Assembly: GCF_040954835.1 (NCBI RefSeq)
Contig: NC_090700.1
Span: forward strand, 20,687,501 to 20,751,500
Direction of reading: 5' to 3'
Length of the DNA stretch: 64,000 nt
Source: Lepisosteus oculatus
Taxonomy: Eukaryota > Chordata > Actinopteri > Semionotiformes > Lepisosteidae
Shown: in pieces, positions 62,931 to 64,000 of the stretch
How the letters are laid out: every line of letters starts with the position of its first letter
Position numbering within the stretch: position 1 is the first letter of the stretch
Notes under the pieces: model-generated
Told to the model about the DNA's origin: nothing
Databases searched by the model: none
The model's input: the letters and a program-made list of their open reading frames with translations, nothing else
Made by a program: the position numbers and the translations under genes

Positions 62931-63195
62931 GGAAGTAAACAGTGGGAAACATAACACTCTCATTATATTTTGTGTTTGCTTTTGTTACTATAAAAATAAT
63001 TTCATTGTGACTATTTTACAAAATGTAAATACAGGATCAAGCATCTACCTACATCTGAAGCTCAGTACCTTTATCAAGCTAAGGTATTTTAGTCTGCTTA
63101 AATCTTTTTACTCCTTTTAGCACAGTTAAAACTTTCCCTCACACTCTCCCTCACACTCTCATGTAGATTTCAGCAAGTGATAAAGTCTTCTAGGA
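62931..63195. other. Short intergenic spacer
   Basis: AT-rich, with a short 'ccctcacactct' direct repeat at about 63135-63160. No gene. Confidence 0.5.
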
Positions 63196-63733
63196 TGTCA
63201 CGGACCAAGAACAACAGCAGACAATCACCTCATCAGCTGTTTATTGTTTATTATTGTCAAGGAGAGTTCTTTCCGGACCCTATGCAGACAACACGATCAA
63301 GGGTTGAGTGAGAAAACATGAGGAAAAAAGGCATGCAGGATACGGGAATGAAAACAGGGGGGGCTTGTCCATGGAGTGCCGGTGGTCAGTGGAGGTGTGG
63401 CCGAGGCAAACGATCCAGGGATGAGACAAATGGGAAAATCCAAAAACAGGGCAAAAGTCCAAGGCCAGGTGATCCATCCGAGACAGACAATTAAAGTCAA
63501 GACCGGCAGGGTAAACAGGAACAGGAACAAGAACAGAAGCTAAAACCATAATGGAGCCAGGCGCATCCAGGTCCCAGGCTCACATGATGCAGAAACCAAT
63601 GCAGAGCCCGGATTAGCGTCAGTGTGTGGCTTTTAAGGAGGAACTGAAAAAGGGCTGAAACAGGGAACAGGTGTGGGAGATGAAACTAATAAGGGCTGGA
63701 GTGCCCTTAAGAGGAGGGGTTGCGATCGTGACA
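63196..63733 (-). mobile_element. Solo LTR, TGTCACG family, reverse orientation
   Basis: On the minus strand it begins TGTCACGATCGCAACCCCTC and ends CCGTGACA, giving TG...CA ends with a 7-bp terminal inverted repeat (TGTCACG/CGTGACA). It is 538 bp, with AATAAA signals near the 3' end (about 63239-63256 reversed), as expected for an LTR. Its 5' part aligns with 3952-4422 (CCCCTCCTCTTAAG and the Pro/Ser/Leu-rich translation). No matching target duplication is seen (TAGGA against ATTGT), so ends may be misread or the site rearranged. The minus ORFs of 77 and 89 aa are LTR translations, not genes. Confidence 0.65.
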
Positions 63734-64000
63734 ATTGTATTATAATGTGCTCCATTAACAAAAGTTACAAAAGTACCTCTAACAAAGATAGTATTCTAGA
63801 GACAAGGCTAATTATTACACTTAGAATTAAGGATTATTAGCGATTTCTAATCATCTTTGTGCTGCCTTGATCAAGCAGTCTGGTGCCTAGCTGTGTTGGG
63901 GCACAGGAGTGTGCTAATAGGCCCTTCTGATGAAACATCGTAACGTTGGCATCTCAGCCTGTCACCAACTTATTTTTAATACCCTAAAAACCAGAACCCA
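63734..64000. other. Window end, nothing recognised
   Basis: AT-rich DNA without coding or repeat signature that I can name. 'ttctgatgaaacatcgtaacgttg' near 63927 is reminiscent of a dispersed repeat but too short to call. Confidence 0.4.

Noticed and set aside
1..64000. CRISPR arrays, bacterial operons, tRNA or rRNA genes
   Set aside because: The window is vertebrate nuclear DNA; no cloverleaf, rRNA word or regularly spaced short repeat was seen on reading.

Overview
The window is genomic DNA of a vertebrate, almost certainly a ray-finned fish. Genes are split by GT-AG introns, intergenic DNA is AT-rich, and the repeats are fish-type: Rex1/L2-like, RTE-like and L1/Tx1-like LINEs, Tc1, hAT and Harbinger DNA transposons, TGTCACG-ended LTRs, and a CR1-like 3' tail of the kind I associate with gar, bowfin and sturgeon. 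A non-teleost ray-finned fish is plausible, but I cannot fix the species.

Two real protein-coding genes are present, both on the + strand. The first, at about 13.68-31.58 kb, encodes a Maestro-type HEAT-repeat protein (MROH family). I could phase 36 coding exons into one open frame of 4,143 nt (1,380 aa). The second, at 34.60-37.63 kb, is timm10b (Tim10b/Tim9b), a small inner-membrane TIM chaperone with twin CX3C motifs, in three exons.

Layout: 0-6.6 kb holds CR1-like tails, an RTE-like LINE split by a solo LTR, and an L2-type tail. At 6.9-7.6 kb lies an inverted, nonsense-mutated copy of the last intron and exon of timm10b. At 8.8-10.1 kb lies a degraded direct copy of the MROH 3' region. 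At 11.6-12.4 kb there is a perfect 410-bp tandem duplication. The MROH gene follows, with a 920-bp hAT element carrying an 8-bp target duplication in intron 9. After timm10b, 38-45.6 kb is packed with broken transposons (Tc1, Rex1/L2-like, hAT with BED finger, L1-like, SINE-like). From 45.6 to 57.5 kb it is mostly anonymous AT-rich DNA with a possible LTR, two L2-type tails and a decayed endogenous-retrovirus integrase. From 57.56 to 62.93 kb lies an inverted pseudogene copy of MROH exons 31-35, interrupted by a 3,090-bp Harbinger transposon. A second TGTCACG-type LTR closes the window.

The local history is one of segmental duplication. The 3' part of MROH exists three times and the end of timm10b twice, all copied with introns, so these are DNA-level copies and not retrocopies. 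The uninterrupted copies act as empty sites, so the Harbinger insertion point and its 3-bp CAG target duplication can be read directly. I found no gene cluster that looks like a new biological system. The two intact genes have unrelated roles as far as the sequence shows.
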